From the NCBI RefSeq assembly GCF_010119975.1, contig NZ_CP048222.1, forward strand, positions 4,358,501-4,422,500: 64,000 nucleotides of DNA, given 5' to 3'. The notes under the pieces were generated by a model. It ran no database searches. It was not told the origin of the DNA and worked only from the letters and a program-made list of their open reading frames with translations. Origin of the DNA: Rhodocytophaga rosea (GTDB lineage: Bacteria; Bacteroidota; Bacteroidia; Cytophagales; 172606-1). Position numbers and translations under genes: made by a program. Shown here in pieces: positions 1 through 9,200 of the stretch. Position 1 is the stretch's first letter. Every line of letters begins with the position of its first letter.

Positions 1-636
1 GCTGGGATGCACCTGGGCAAAATGAAGTTTAAAATTCTCCCAATCCTTATCTATGTGCAGGCTGTTGTCTAACAGGCGCTTGATGTGTTTAAATTGCTGA
101 GGCATCTGCTCAGAAGGTGTTTTTTTTAGAATCTCAATATGATTACGCAACTCTTCGATCATCTCATTTTTCTGGAGTAAATTCATATTATAGGAAGCAA
201 GTTGCTGGTTTTTAATTTCCAGTGCCCGTTGTAATTCTTTTTCTTTCAGCAACCTGTTTTCCAGCTCATCCTGCAAGATCGACTGCCGGCTCTCAGCTAA
301 CTGGCGGTTCTTGTGTAAGTGTGTTCGCTGCATTTTGTACAAAAGTCCGCTGATAAGCAACATCACTACCATACCTGAAAGCATAATATTCATATATAAT
401 GCATCCATTTCCTTCTCCGGGGTGAGTAACGTAAGGGGTCGATTTTGCAAAGGTTGATTCTTTGTTTCCTCATATACACTTTTGATCAGATCAGGGGTAT
501 CTTCAGTCTGGTTACCTTCTGATACATTTTTATAATTTGAAATATATGGGTTTAATAGGACGATCCCCTCATTGGAAGAATAGGCTGTTGAGTTATAGCA
601 AAAGACAAACAGGTAAAAAAAAAATGCCGATTTCAT
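1..636 (-). CDS. Membrane-anchored LuxR-type regulator, 5' part only (cut by window edge)
   Basis: An open frame runs from an ATG at 636 leftward off the window, giving 212 residues without a stop. Residues 1-20 look like a signal peptide. A single membrane segment lies at about 81-100, followed by a long Lys/Glu/Gln-rich coiled coil (about 105-170). The visible end carries the pattern DxDWxxFxxHFxxxHP. In Bacteroidota this pattern sits just before a C-terminal LuxR-type helix-turn-helix in TPR or YXYXY-linked membrane regulators. The helix-turn-helix itself is outside the window, so the assignment rests on this junction motif and the architecture. The periplasmic part (about 60 residues) is too short for the usual TPR array. 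It is divergent from the VOC gene at 838. Confidence 0.7.
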   Translation of the reverse strand, partial: MKSAFFFYLFVFCYNSTAYSSNEGIVLLNPYISNYKNVSEGNQTEDTPDLIKSVYEETKNQPLQNRPLTLLTPEKEMDALYMNIMLSGMVVMLLISGLLYKMQRTHLHKNRQLAESRQSILQDELENRLLKEKELQRALEIKNQQLASYNMNLLQKNEMIEELRNHIEILKKTPSEQMPQQFKHIKRLLDNSLHIDKDWENFKLHFAQVHPS

Positions 637-837
637 AGAGATAAGTTTTTTGTTGGTGCCTGCAAAGTAAACAGCTGTTGCCTCCAAAACGGATATGCTA
701 AAAGTATTAAGACGTATGAGAAAAGTATTTTCCGGATGAAGGCAGAAAGTGCGGGAAACCATACATAAAAAGAGTGAAAGAATGTATTAGGTCGCATAAA
801 CTTATATTTTTGTAATTGTTTTTTATACACCCTGCTT

Positions 838-1224
838 ATGCAACTTGCTAAAATTCACCATATTGCCATTATCTGTTCGGATTACGAACGTTCAAAAAAA
901 TTCTATACGGAAGTATTGGGCTTACCAGTCATTCATGAAACTTTCCGGGCAGAACGGAATTCATATAAACTGGATTTAGCGGTGGGCAATCAGGCACAAA
1001 TTGAACTGTTCTCTTTTCCCGATACACCAGAACGTATCAGCCGTCCGGAAGCCAGAGGATTGAGGCATCTGGCTTTTCAGGTGGAAAATATTGATGCTAC
1101 TGTGCAGGAATTGGAAGCCCACCAGGTGAGTTGTGAACCCATCCGGGTAGATGACATTACTGGCAAACGGTTTACTTTCTTTACTGACCCCGATGGATTA
1201 CCTCTGGAATTATATGAAGCATAG
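838..1224 (+). CDS. VOC-family glyoxalase-like protein (YaeR/GloA2 type)
   Basis: The 128-residue protein is a complete single-module pair of VOC beta-alpha-beta-beta-beta motifs. It closely resembles E. coli YaeR in its IHHIAII start, the ELFSFP segment, the GLRHLAF segment and the DPDGLPLELYE end. Candidate metal ligands are His7 or His8, Glu56, His77 and Glu124, the usual H/E/H/E set of glyoxalase-I-like enzymes. The family is expected to act in the cytosol on a small-molecule or thiol adduct, but the substrate of YaeR-type proteins is not settled. The ATG at 838 directly precedes the conserved N-terminal strand. The gene stands alone upstream of a Crp/Fnr regulator. Confidence 0.85.
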   Translation: MQLAKIHHIAIICSDYERSKKFYTEVLGLPVIHETFRAERNSYKLDLAVGNQAQIELFSFPDTPERISRPEARGLRHLAFQVENIDATVQELEAHQVSCEPIRVDDITGKRFTFFTDPDGLPLELYEA

Positions 1225-1335
1225 AAACAGACTTCACCTACTATTTTTCGTTTCTGAAATGCCGGCAAGCCGACAGAAGCTGGTTGCAAGTGAGAAAAGA
1301 AACTTCATACATTTAAAATAACAGCAGACCTTCCC

Positions 1336-1884
1336 ATGATAACACATGATATTGTAAGCACAATCGGACAATTCTCTGCTACAGAAATAGCCTTGTTTGA
1401 AAAACACACCACAAGAGAAACATTCAATAAAAATGATATTCTATTAAATGAGGGCGAAATTTGTCAGTCTGTTTACTTTGTTGAATCAGGCTGTTTCTTT
1501 CAGTTTCAGTTGAATGAAATCACTGAAACTATTATTGACCTGCATCTGCCAAAAGAGTGGGTATTTAATCACCAGAGTATCATAGCACAATCACTGTCAA
1601 AGACAGTGATTAAGGCTTTTAGCAGATCAGAGGTAGTTAAACTAAGTTTAAGCAGCTTGCATCATTTAATAGCTACATCTCAAGCCTTTTTGCAATTCGG
1701 GAGAATTTTCAATCAGGTGAATGACCGGACGTATCTTTTTGATAACTCATTAAATCCCGCACAAAAGTATGCGTACATACAAGAAGCTAAACCCCAGATC
1801 GCACAACTGTTTCCGATAAAAATGATTGCATCTTACCTTAAAATGGCTCCGGAAACATTGAGCCGCATACGGGCTAACTATTGA
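1336..1884 (+). CDS. Crp/Fnr-family transcriptional regulator
   Basis: The 182-residue protein has an N-terminal cyclic-nucleotide-binding-type beta-roll (about residues 20-110; NEGEICQSVYFVESG is typical). A long helix and a short C-terminal helix-turn-helix follow, ending in the recognition-helix motif APETLSRIR. It has no Cys cluster, so it is not an Fe-S FNR. Bacteroidota contain many such proteins, usually about 190 residues long; this one stops shortly after the recognition helix, so it is slightly short. It lies between two VOC-fold genes and is followed after 61 bases by the second one, suggesting they may be co-transcribed. The effector and target genes cannot be read from the sequence. 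Confidence 0.85.
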   Translation: MITHDIVSTIGQFSATEIALFEKHTTRETFNKNDILLNEGEICQSVYFVESGCFFQFQLNEITETIIDLHLPKEWVFNHQSIIAQSLSKTVIKAFSRSEVVKLSLSSLHHLIATSQAFLQFGRIFNQVNDRTYLFDNSLNPAQKYAYIQEAKPQIAQLFPIKMIASYLKMAPETLSRIRANY

Positions 1885-1945
1885 ATTTCCTGATCTGGAT
1901 CAAGTGCTATTGAGGGAAGGAATCGCCATTTTTACAGAAAAAACT

Positions 1946-2302
1946 ATGCTGACAGATATTAATCCTAAACTGCCCATGCGTGACAAAGTGGTCACCAGAG
2001 ATTTTTATATCCAAAAATTAGGCTTTAAAGCTATTGGAAGTGCAGACTATGATGGGTATCTGATGGTGCAAAAAGACAAGATACAAATTCATTTTTTTGA
2101 GTTTAAAGAACTTGATCCTCATGAAAATTACGGACAAGTGTATATCCGGACAGATAATATAGACGCATTGTATCAATCTATGCTGGACACCGGGCTACCT
2201 ATACATCCTAATGGAAGTTTGCAAACAAAACCCTGGGGACAAAAAGAATTCTCGATGCTCGACCCGGATAATAATCTGCTTACGTTCGGACAGAGCGTAT
2301 AA
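1946..2302 (+). CDS. VOC-family protein, bleomycin-resistance-like
   Basis: The 118-residue protein has a bleomycin-resistance/glyoxalase fold: LPMRDKVVTRDFYIQKLGF at the start, IQIHFFEF in the middle, and FSMLDPDNNLLTFGQ at the end. The ATG at 1946 was chosen over an in-frame GTG at 1904 because family members begin about ten residues before the LPM segment. Family members bind and sequester small molecules or act as dioxygenases or isomerases. Here the last strand ends LTFGQ instead of the usual L-E-[LIF], so the fourth metal ligand is missing. A binding role is therefore more likely than metal catalysis. It is probably in one unit with the Crp-type gene upstream. Confidence 0.75.
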   Translation: MLTDINPKLPMRDKVVTRDFYIQKLGFKAIGSADYDGYLMVQKDKIQIHFFEFKELDPHENYGQVYIRTDNIDALYQSMLDTGLPIHPNGSLQTKPWGQKEFSMLDPDNNLLTFGQSV

Positions 2303-2432
2303 AATTTAAGTCATTGGGTGATACAATAAGACTACTAATCAATGACTATTGGCCAATGAATTTCCTGTGGCTTTCCTGAATAAAAATACTTATCATTGTA
2401 AATTGTCTTAATTTTCTCAACCCAATTTACGG

Positions 2433-3758
2433 ATGGAGTACCTCAGAGGAATAATCGGGATTATCGTCCTGGTTTCAATTGCTTTTGTTTTTTCAGGAAA
2501 TAAACGGGCTATTGACTGGAAACTGGTAGGAACTGGTATTTTGCTGCAGATTATTTTTGGGTTTCTGGTGATTAAAGTGCCAGCAGCTCAGGCTGTTTTT
2601 GGAGCGATCAGCCGCGGGTTCGTCATTTTCCTTGATTTCTCAAAAGCGGGCGCTGAATTTATTTTTGGTGAACTGGCTAAAAATTATGCACCAGATGATC
2701 CCAATGCCAAACACCAGCTCGGGCTTATTTTTGCTTTTCAGGTACTGCCTACCATTATTTTCTTCTCTACTGTTTCTGCCGGCTTGTATTACCTTGGTGT
2801 GCTTCAGAAGATTGTATATGGCATTGCCTGGGTAATGGCCAAAACAATGCGTTTATCCGGGGCAGAAAGTTTATCGGCCGCTGGTAATATTTTTATGGGG
2901 CAAACAGAAGCACCCTTACTAGTTCGCCCTTTTGTGCCCAGAATGACAAAGTCAGAACTGCTCTGCCTGATGACTGGCGGGATGGCGACTATTGCCGGAG
3001 GTGTACTGGCGGCGTATGTGGCATTTCTGGGCGGCGATGATCCGGTACAACGGGCTGCCTTTGCGGCGCATTTATTAAGTGCTTCTATTATGAACGCTCC
3101 TGCTGGTATAGTCATGTCGAAGATGTTGTTGCCAGAAACAGAATACGACAAAATTGATACAGAACTGAAAGTAAATAAAGAAAGCCTGGGTGTAAACCTG
3201 ATCGATGCCATGTCTACCGGTGCGGCTGATGGCCTCAAACTGGCATTGAATGTAGGGGGTATGCTGCTGGCGTTTATCGCCGTAATTGCATTTGTAAATT
3301 ATATGCTCATTAACCTGGTAGGCAGCTGGACCGGCTTGAATGAATGGGTACAAACCAGCAGTAATGGCAGTTTTCAGAACTTTTCTCTCGAATATATTTT
3401 AGGACAGGTATTCCGCCTGCTTGCCTTTGTGATGGGTGTTGAATGGAAAGATACGCTGGAAGTGGGCAGCTTGCTGGGGCAAAAAACGGTAATTAATGAA
3501 TTTGTAGGGTACCTCGGCTTGGCAGAAATGAAAAATGAAGGTACGATTAGTCCACGGTCTATTATTATTGCGACCTATGCGCTTTGCGGATTTTCTAATT
3601 TCAGTTCGATTGCCATACAAATCGGGGGTATTGGCAGTATGGCACCCAATCAACAAGGAAATCTCTCCCGCTTAGGTATGACGGCTTTACTGGGGGCTAC
3701 TCTGGCATGTATGATGTCGGCTACAGTAGCTGGGGCGTTGGTGGGAGATGGGCAGTAG
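2433..3758 (+). CDS. NupC-type concentrative nucleoside transporter (CNT)
   Basis: The 441-residue polytopic inner-membrane protein belongs to the CNT family, which imports nucleosides by H+ or Na+ symport. Diagnostic segments are the GQTEAPLLVRPF motif (start of the substrate-binding core), the Gly-rich GGMATIAGGVLAAY helix, NAPAGIVMSK, and the C-terminal GFSNFSSIAIQIGGIGSMAP motif. The full set of helices and re-entrant hairpins appears present. The length is slightly above that of E. coli NupC (400) because of an insert at about residues 310-345 between core helices. It is monocistronic in appearance, with 130 bases upstream and 54 downstream. Specificity (pyrimidine or purine) cannot be told. 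Confidence 0.93.
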   Translation: MEYLRGIIGIIVLVSIAFVFSGNKRAIDWKLVGTGILLQIIFGFLVIKVPAAQAVFGAISRGFVIFLDFSKAGAEFIFGELAKNYAPDDPNAKHQLGLIFAFQVLPTIIFFSTVSAGLYYLGVLQKIVYGIAWVMAKTMRLSGAESLSAAGNIFMGQTEAPLLVRPFVPRMTKSELLCLMTGGMATIAGGVLAAYVAFLGGDDPVQRAAFAAHLLSASIMNAPAGIVMSKMLLPETEYDKIDTELKVNKESLGVNLIDAMSTGAADGLKLALNVGGMLLAFIAVIAFVNYMLINLVGSWTGLNEWVQTSSNGSFQNFSLEYILGQVFRLLAFVMGVEWKDTLEVGSLLGQKTVINEFVGYLGLAEMKNEGTISPRSIIIATYALCGFSNFSSIAIQIGGIGSMAPNQQGNLSRLGMTALLGATLACMMSATVAGALVGDGQ

Positions 3759-3812
3759 TTATTTATTACCTACAAGATATATACATTAGTACCATATTAA
3801 AAGAAACAATCA

Positions 3813-4625
3813 TTGACTAGAAGAAAACTTATTAGTGCAGGTTTTTTAATGTTATCAGGGTTAGTTCTAACAGATGCGTTATGGTTTGAAAGATTTTTTA
3901 TAGAAATTAATGAGTTTTTTATTGGAAATACTGACAAGAACCAATCACAAATTCAAGTTGTCCAAGTATCAGACTTACATTTAAATTCTATTAATAAGCC
4001 CCTAAGGAAGCTCGCTCAAAAAATTAATAAAGTTAAACCAGACATGGTTCTAATTACAGGTGATGCCATTGATAAGTCCGAAAATATTTCCTTGTTAGAC
4101 GATTTTTTAAAACTCATAGATCACCACATTCAAAAAGTAGCCATCCTTGGAAATTGGGAATATTGGGGAAATATAGACTTAAATCGATTAAATGATATTT
4201 ATAAGGGTAGTAATTGCGACTTGTTGATTAATGAAACCAGGCAGTATAACTTCAGGAACAAAACCATTTCAATCACTGGAGTTGATGATTTTATCGGAGG
4301 CAATGCAGATTTTGAACTGGCCATAGCAAAATATCAGCAAGGTGATTTTCATATTGTATTAAATCATTGCCCTCAATATAGTGATACAATTGGTCTTAAA
4401 ACTCCTGAAAATATAAAAATTGACCTGATTCTATCTGGACATACGCATGGAGGTCAGATTAATCTTTTTGGCATCATTCCTTTTCTGCCTCAAGGTAGTG
4501 GTAAGTATGTAAAAGGTTGGTATAAAAATAATTTAAAAAATATATATGTTTCAAAAGGGATTGGGACTAGCATCTTACCATTAAGGTTTGGCGCACGAGC
4601 TGAAATAGCAATATTTAATCTATAA
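3813..4625 (+). CDS. Membrane-anchored metallophosphoesterase (YkuE/LpxG-like)
   Basis: The 270-residue calcineurin-like phosphoesterase has an N-terminal hydrophobic segment preceded by TRRK, which resembles a Tat or anchor signal. The metal-binding motifs appear in order: SDLHLN, TGDAID, GNWEYW, LNHCP and SGHTHGGQ. The usual GNH[DE] motif is GNWE here, so the catalytic/metal-site His is Trp, a variant worth noting. Only a TTG codon at 3813 gives a start that keeps the signal segment; a stop lies five codons upstream and the next ATG (3849) would remove the arginines. Related membrane-anchored enzymes hydrolyse UDP-diacylglucosamine or other phosphoesters at the membrane surface. The substrate is unknown here. 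Confidence 0.8.
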   Translation: MTRRKLISAGFLMLSGLVLTDALWFERFFIEINEFFIGNTDKNQSQIQVVQVSDLHLNSINKPLRKLAQKINKVKPDMVLITGDAIDKSENISLLDDFLKLIDHHIQKVAILGNWEYWGNIDLNRLNDIYKGSNCDLLINETRQYNFRNKTISITGVDDFIGGNADFELAIAKYQQGDFHIVLNHCPQYSDTIGLKTPENIKIDLILSGHTHGGQINLFGIIPFLPQGSGKYVKGWYKNNLKNIYVSKGIGTSILPLRFGARAEIAIFNL

Positions 4626-4783
4626 GCATAAACAATAACATTAGTTTCAGGCGGTTTGTGGCCTTTCCTACGCACGACAATTACACTGCCTTTGAACAAC
4701 ACTGGAAAGTATACTTCAATGTTTGCCAAGGAAAACTTATTGCACGGGATATAAGAGAGTTAAATAATTCTCTGTTAACTTAG
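4622..4783 (+). pseudogene. Headless ORF remnant downstream of the metallophosphoesterase
   Basis: A 53-codon open frame without any ATG overlaps the last bases of the phosphoesterase gene in the +1 frame and ends at a TAG in 4781-4783. Its translation (RRFVAFPTHDNYTAFEQHWK... GKLIARDIRELNNSL) has a composition like a real cytosolic protein and looks like the C-terminal end of a lost gene. No family was recognised. The TAG lies inside one copy of the 13-bp repeat that flanks hisH. A chance open frame remains possible. Confidence 0.3.
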
Positions 4784-4785
4784 GC
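4773..4785 (+). repeat. 13-bp direct repeat, copy 1 (hisH-proximal)
   Basis: TGTTAACTTAGGC occurs here and again, in the same orientation, at 5475-5487. The two copies bracket the hisH gene exactly (one 45 bases after its end, one 17 bases before its start). After one mismatch both copies continue with CT. Confidence 0.6.
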
Positions 4786-4830
4786 TCTATATTATAGATA
4801 GCATTTACTCTTCACCAATTGACAATTTTA

Positions 4831-5457
4831 TTAATTACTTACCAGCATTTTCTCCCGAATACTGATAAAATTAGCTAAGATGGAAGCTCCTGCTTCACCG
4901 CTTTTTTCAGGGTGGAACTGACAGGCATAAAAATTATCCTGGTGCAGCATAGCGCTGAACGGATGGATATAATTAGTGGTAGCAATCGTATATTCGCTCA
5001 TTTCGGCATAGTAGCTGTGCACATAATAGACATACGCCTGTTCCGGTAAGCCTTTCAGCAATACAGATTTGTAGTCATAAATAGTATTCCAGCCCATATG
5101 TGGAATCTTTACTGGTTCTGTGCCGGAAGTCAGGCTATTATCAAATTTTCTTACCGCAATGTCAAAAATATTGAGGCAATCGGTATTGTTTTCTTCCGAG
5201 TGGCGGCACATCAACTGCAAACCCAGACAAACGCCGAGTACTGGCTGTTCTAAAGTGGGAATAATTGTATCCAATCCTTTTTGACGCAGGTAATACATAG
5301 CAGTGCTGGCTTCTCCTACCCCCGGAAAAATCACCTTATCAGCTGAACGTATCTCCTGTTCATCATCTGATAATACAGGTTCTATGCCTAATCGCTCCAG
5401 GGCATATTTTACCGATTGTACATTCCCAGCATTGTATTTTATGATAACTACTTTCAT
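4831..5457 (-). CDS. hisH: Imidazole glycerol phosphate synthase glutaminase subunit
   Basis: The 208-residue class-I glutamine amidotransferase has the HisH signature. The nucleophile is Cys77 in GVCLGLQLM and the dyad is His182/Glu184 in QFHPEKS. The conserved PHMGWN segment lies at 119-124. HisH hydrolyses glutamine and channels ammonia to HisF, which makes imidazole glycerol phosphate and AICAR in the fifth step of histidine synthesis. The enzyme works only with HisF, yet no other his gene is present in the window. It is therefore either a displaced family member or a paralogue serving another HisF-like partner. It begins at the ATG ending at 5457; a 13-bp direct repeat sits on both sides. 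Confidence 0.9.
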   Translation of the reverse strand: MKVVIIKYNAGNVQSVKYALERLGIEPVLSDDEQEIRSADKVIFPGVGEASTAMYYLRQKGLDTIIPTLEQPVLGVCLGLQLMCRHSEENNTDCLNIFDIAVRKFDNSLTSGTEPVKIPHMGWNTIYDYKSVLLKGLPEQAYVYYVHSYYAEMSEYTIATTNYIHPFSAMLHQDNFYACQFHPEKSGEAGASILANFISIREKMLVSN

Positions 5458-5474
5458 AGGCAGGAAATAATAAG

Positions 5475-5487
5475 TGTTAACTTAGGC
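5475..5487 (+). repeat. 13-bp direct repeat, copy 2 (upstream of hisH)
   Basis: Second copy of TGTTAACTTAGGC, 702 bases from the first copy at 4773-4785 and in the same orientation. Together they delimit a segment containing only hisH. Confidence 0.6.
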
Positions 5488-5599
5488 CCTTTACCTCCTA
5501 CGTGAATAAACGGGCATAATGTTTATACAAACATACGTAATCTGGGTTGTATTAGCTACTTTTCGTTGCTGTACTTTAGCAAGATGCCCTGGAAATATA

Positions 5600-6067
5600 T
5601 TACCGTACATATTCCGGATAATCTTTCAGAATGCTGGCATAATCACTGCGGACTTTCTCTACAATTTCTTTCCGGGGTTGCGCCAGTTCTATGGTGAGCG
5701 CATCCAGGCGGCCAGCACAATCCAGGGCTTTGGTGCGGTGTTCTGAAATTTTTAGCAAACTATGTATGCCCTGCGAAACCGTACCGACAAGCGAAATAAC
5801 GGCAATTACGCCGCACACCGCTTTCCATCCTTTGGCCAAAGGAGCAGGTTCTTTTCCCGTGGCTGCTTCTGCTACCACCGTAGTGGCTATTTTGGTATCC
5901 ATCGCACTGTCGGCAGCCAGCGTAGTAGCCAGAATACCACAGACTAGCGTAAGAATAACAAGACTCGTGTGTAAGGTCCGGTAACGCCGGGCATTCCGGT
6001 TTACCGTAGCTAAGCGGCTCGTTACATCGCTCCGCAGTAGCTGAAAATCTTCCTGAATGGTTGCCAT
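5600..6067 (-). CDS. Two-helix membrane protein resembling SLATT/DUF4231 proteins
   Basis: The 155-residue protein has two predicted membrane helices at about 34-52 and 82-102. An amphipathic N-terminal helix and a C-terminal cytosolic helical region (ISEHRTKALDCAGRLDALTIEL) flank them. This arrangement, with the helix after TM2 carrying R-x-x-x-L-x-x-A-x-R-L, resembles the 2TM SLATT and DUF4231 families. Some SLATT proteins are membrane effectors of nucleotide-based defence systems. No nucleotide cyclase, SLOG protein or reverse transcriptase lies nearby, so an effector role is not supported by context. The link is by architecture only. It starts at the ATG ending at 6067 and stands alone. 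Confidence 0.5.
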   Translation of the reverse strand: MATIQEDFQLLRSDVTSRLATVNRNARRYRTLHTSLVILTLVCGILATTLAADSAMDTKIATTVVAEAATGKEPAPLAKGWKAVCGVIAVISLVGTVSQGIHSLLKISEHRTKALDCAGRLDALTIELAQPRKEIVEKVRSDYASILKDYPEYVR

Positions 6068-6171
6068 GGTTTGTAAAGTAAAAAAAAGCTAATCGCTTAT
6101 TACTGATTAAATTATAAAATATAAATATTTCATCCTAATCACACTTTCTAAAATATTTAGATAGAAAAAAC

Positions 6172-6201
6172 AAAAGCCTGGTCTTATATGAACAGGCTTT
6201 T
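6172..6201 (-). terminator. Terminator of the RND efflux operon
   Basis: A perfect 9-bp stem (AAAAGCCTG / CAGGCTTTT) with a 12-nt loop lies 33 bases after the stop of the AcrB-like gene. Read on the minus strand, the stem is followed by TTTTGTTTTTT, a good intrinsic terminator tail. Confidence 0.8.
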
Positions 6202-6233
6202 GATAAATTCAAAACTACTATTAACAATAGCCT

Positions 6234-9200
6234 CTAGGCAGCAACTGGTTGTACTTCTACTTTGGGAGGAAGCAATTTGTATAATACCGGTGTTACTATC
6301 CTGGTCAGTAGGGTAGAGCTGATTAAGCCGCCAATGATGACAAGTGCTAAAGGTGAATACAAAGGTGAATTTTCCAGTACGAGTGGCATCAGTCCGCCTA
6401 TGGCAGTAAGGGTAGTCAGAATAATCGGAACAAACCTGGTTTCTCCGGCTTCCTGAATGGCATCATCCAGGCTCATTCCATTGGCCCGCAGTTGATTGGT
6501 ATAATCTACCAGCAGAATCGAGTTCTTGATTTCTATTCCCACTAGAGCAATTAAGCCAATAGTGGCGGTAAAGGAGAAAGAATTTCCGGTGAACAGCAGC
6601 ATCAGTACAGCGCCAATAATGCCGAGCGGAATCACAGACAATACGATTAAGGTACTTTTGAAGGTTTTAAATTCCAGAATTAAGATAGCCAGAATGCCAA
6701 AAACCGTAACAATAACAATCGTTCCCAATCCGCCAAAAGATTCCTCCCGGCTTTCCAGTTCACCGGCGGCTCCATAATGGTACCCTTCCGGAAAGCGGAA
6801 ATTGTCGAGTTTGGCCAGTATTTCATTGGTTACATTGGAAGTGAGATAGCCTGTTTGTACAAAGGCGCTTACGGTTACAAAACGGTCTTTGTCATAATGG
6901 CGGATAAACGTAGGAGAGGCTTTTAATTGCACATCGGCCAGTTGTTTCAGCGGAACCAAAGCGCCGCTATTGGCACTTACATACATCTGGTCGAAGGCTT
7001 TCATCGTCTGGCGTTTTCCTCTGGGCAAACTTACATTAATCTGATACTCATCTCCATTGTCTTCCCGGTAAATGCCCACTGGTAACCCGGCAATGCCCAT
7101 CCGTATCGTGCGGTCTACTTCACTTACCGGTATGCCCATGATGCCAGCTTTATCTTTGTTGATTTTTACCTGCAGATCCGTTTTAAGGGTGGTCAATGGA
7201 TTTTCTACATAGATGGTTCCTGGCGTAGTTTTCAGAATATTTTCTACCTGGAAAGCCAATGACCGCAGCGAATCCAGGTTATCGCCGAATATACGTATGG
7301 CAATAGGCGCTTCTATCGGAGGACCTTGTTCAAACTGCTTTACCTGGATTTTGGCATTGGGATATTCATTAAACTGAAGGCGAAGTTCATCTACAAAGCT
7401 TTCGATTTCTTTCAAAGGCATATCTTTTAACTGCACGAAAATCTCGGCAAAATTGGCGGCTTCATTTTTCTGGATCACATTATAATAAATTCTTGGATTA
7501 CCCCGGCCCACATTCGTAGCAAAATTCTGTAAGCCTTTTTTTGAAGCGAGCACTTTTTCCACATCTCTGGCAATACGGTCGGTTTCATACAGACTGGTGC
7601 CTAAAGGAGTTTCAACCGTGATCAAAAACTGTGGTTTATCAGAACGGGGAAACAAACTGAATCCAACGGTTGGCACCAGAGCCAGGCTACCAACAAATAT
7701 AGCTAAGGCCACCAGCAAGGTGGTAATGGGTCTGGCAATGGCACGGTGCAGCAAACGGCGGTATGAGCCTCCGATCAAACGTTTTAAGCCTCTCAGAAAA
7801 ATATTACCTTCTTCATGTTCTTCTTCCTTTAAGATCAGGCTGGATAAGAATGGAACGATGGTGAGAGACACAAATAAAGAAGCCAGTACAGTAGTAACAA
7901 CGGCCATCGGCAAACTGCGGATAAAATCTCCGGCGGCTTCCGGTAGAAACATCAGGGGAAGAAAAGCGAAAATCAACGTAGCCGTACAGCCCAATACAGC
8001 CACACCTATTTGTTTTGTCGCTTCAATGGCGGCATCTTTCCGGTTGTAGCCCATACGCAAAAATCTGGCAATATTCTCCACGACTACAATGGAATCATCC
8101 ACCAGCAAACCAAGGGCAACCACCAGACCTACAATACTCAACTGGTTAATGCTGAAACCAGCAAAATCGAGCAGTGCTAAGCCAATCGCCAGCGAAAGCG
8201 GAATAGAGATCATCACCACAACAGAAGCTCGGAAGCCTAAGGGAAGCAGGGTAAGCAATACCAGGAAAATAGCAATGCCGAAATCTCTCGTAAAGCCAGA
8301 TAAGCGGTGAGACACACTTTCCGATTGATCAAAGCTTTTTTCGTATTTAATGCTGGCAGGTAAAGTTTTCTGAAATTCTTCCAGCACCGGATTTACCTGA
8401 TCCCGGACCTGATAAATATTCATGCCATCTTTCTGGCTGGCCGTTACAAATACCGCCCGTTTGCCATTCAGCCTGGCTACATAGCTTTCTTCTTCATAAT
8501 CAAAATTGACATCAGCGATGTCTTTCAGGTAAATCGTTTGTCCGGTAGAAGATTGGATGACAGTATTGCGGATTTCTTCGATAGAAGCATAATCACCGCT
8601 GGTTTTTACATTGAACTTTTTGGTTCCCATCTCAATGCTGCCGCCGGGAATATTGGCATTTTCACTTTGAATGGCACCTAATACTTTATTGAGGCCAATC
8701 CGGTAAGAAGCCATTTTGCCCAGATCTACAGAAACCCGTACCTGTTGCTGCGGATACGCCCAGGTATCTACATTTTTCAGGCTTTTAATTTTTACTAAGC
8801 GTTCCTGCAACTCTTCAGCCTGTTTTTCCAGATCCCGGTAAGGAGCCGTTTCGGAAAGTAAAGCTACCTGCAAAATATTCACATCAGAAGGAGTAAACTT
8901 TTGTACTTCCAGGCTCAGAATACCTTCCGGTAAACTGCCCCGTATATTGTTTATCTCCCGCAATACTTCGTCGTATTTCTTGTCCGGATCTGAGTCGTAG
9001 GTAAATTCCACTCGGAGTACTGCCAGACCATCGTCAATATCGGTTCGTATCTTTTTTACATTGTCCAGCTCATTTAATTTTTCTTCCAGTGGATCAACCA
9101 CCAGTTCCTCCATATCGGTAGGGCTGGTGCCCGGATAGACAACCACTACGCCAAACTGCGGCGATTTAAACGTAGGATCTTCTCCTCTGGGCATATTGAA

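Noticed and set aside
633-830. Minus-strand frame in the intergenic region before the VOC gene
   Set aside because: Hydrophobic, overlaps the promoter region and the start of the divergent regulator, with no family pattern.
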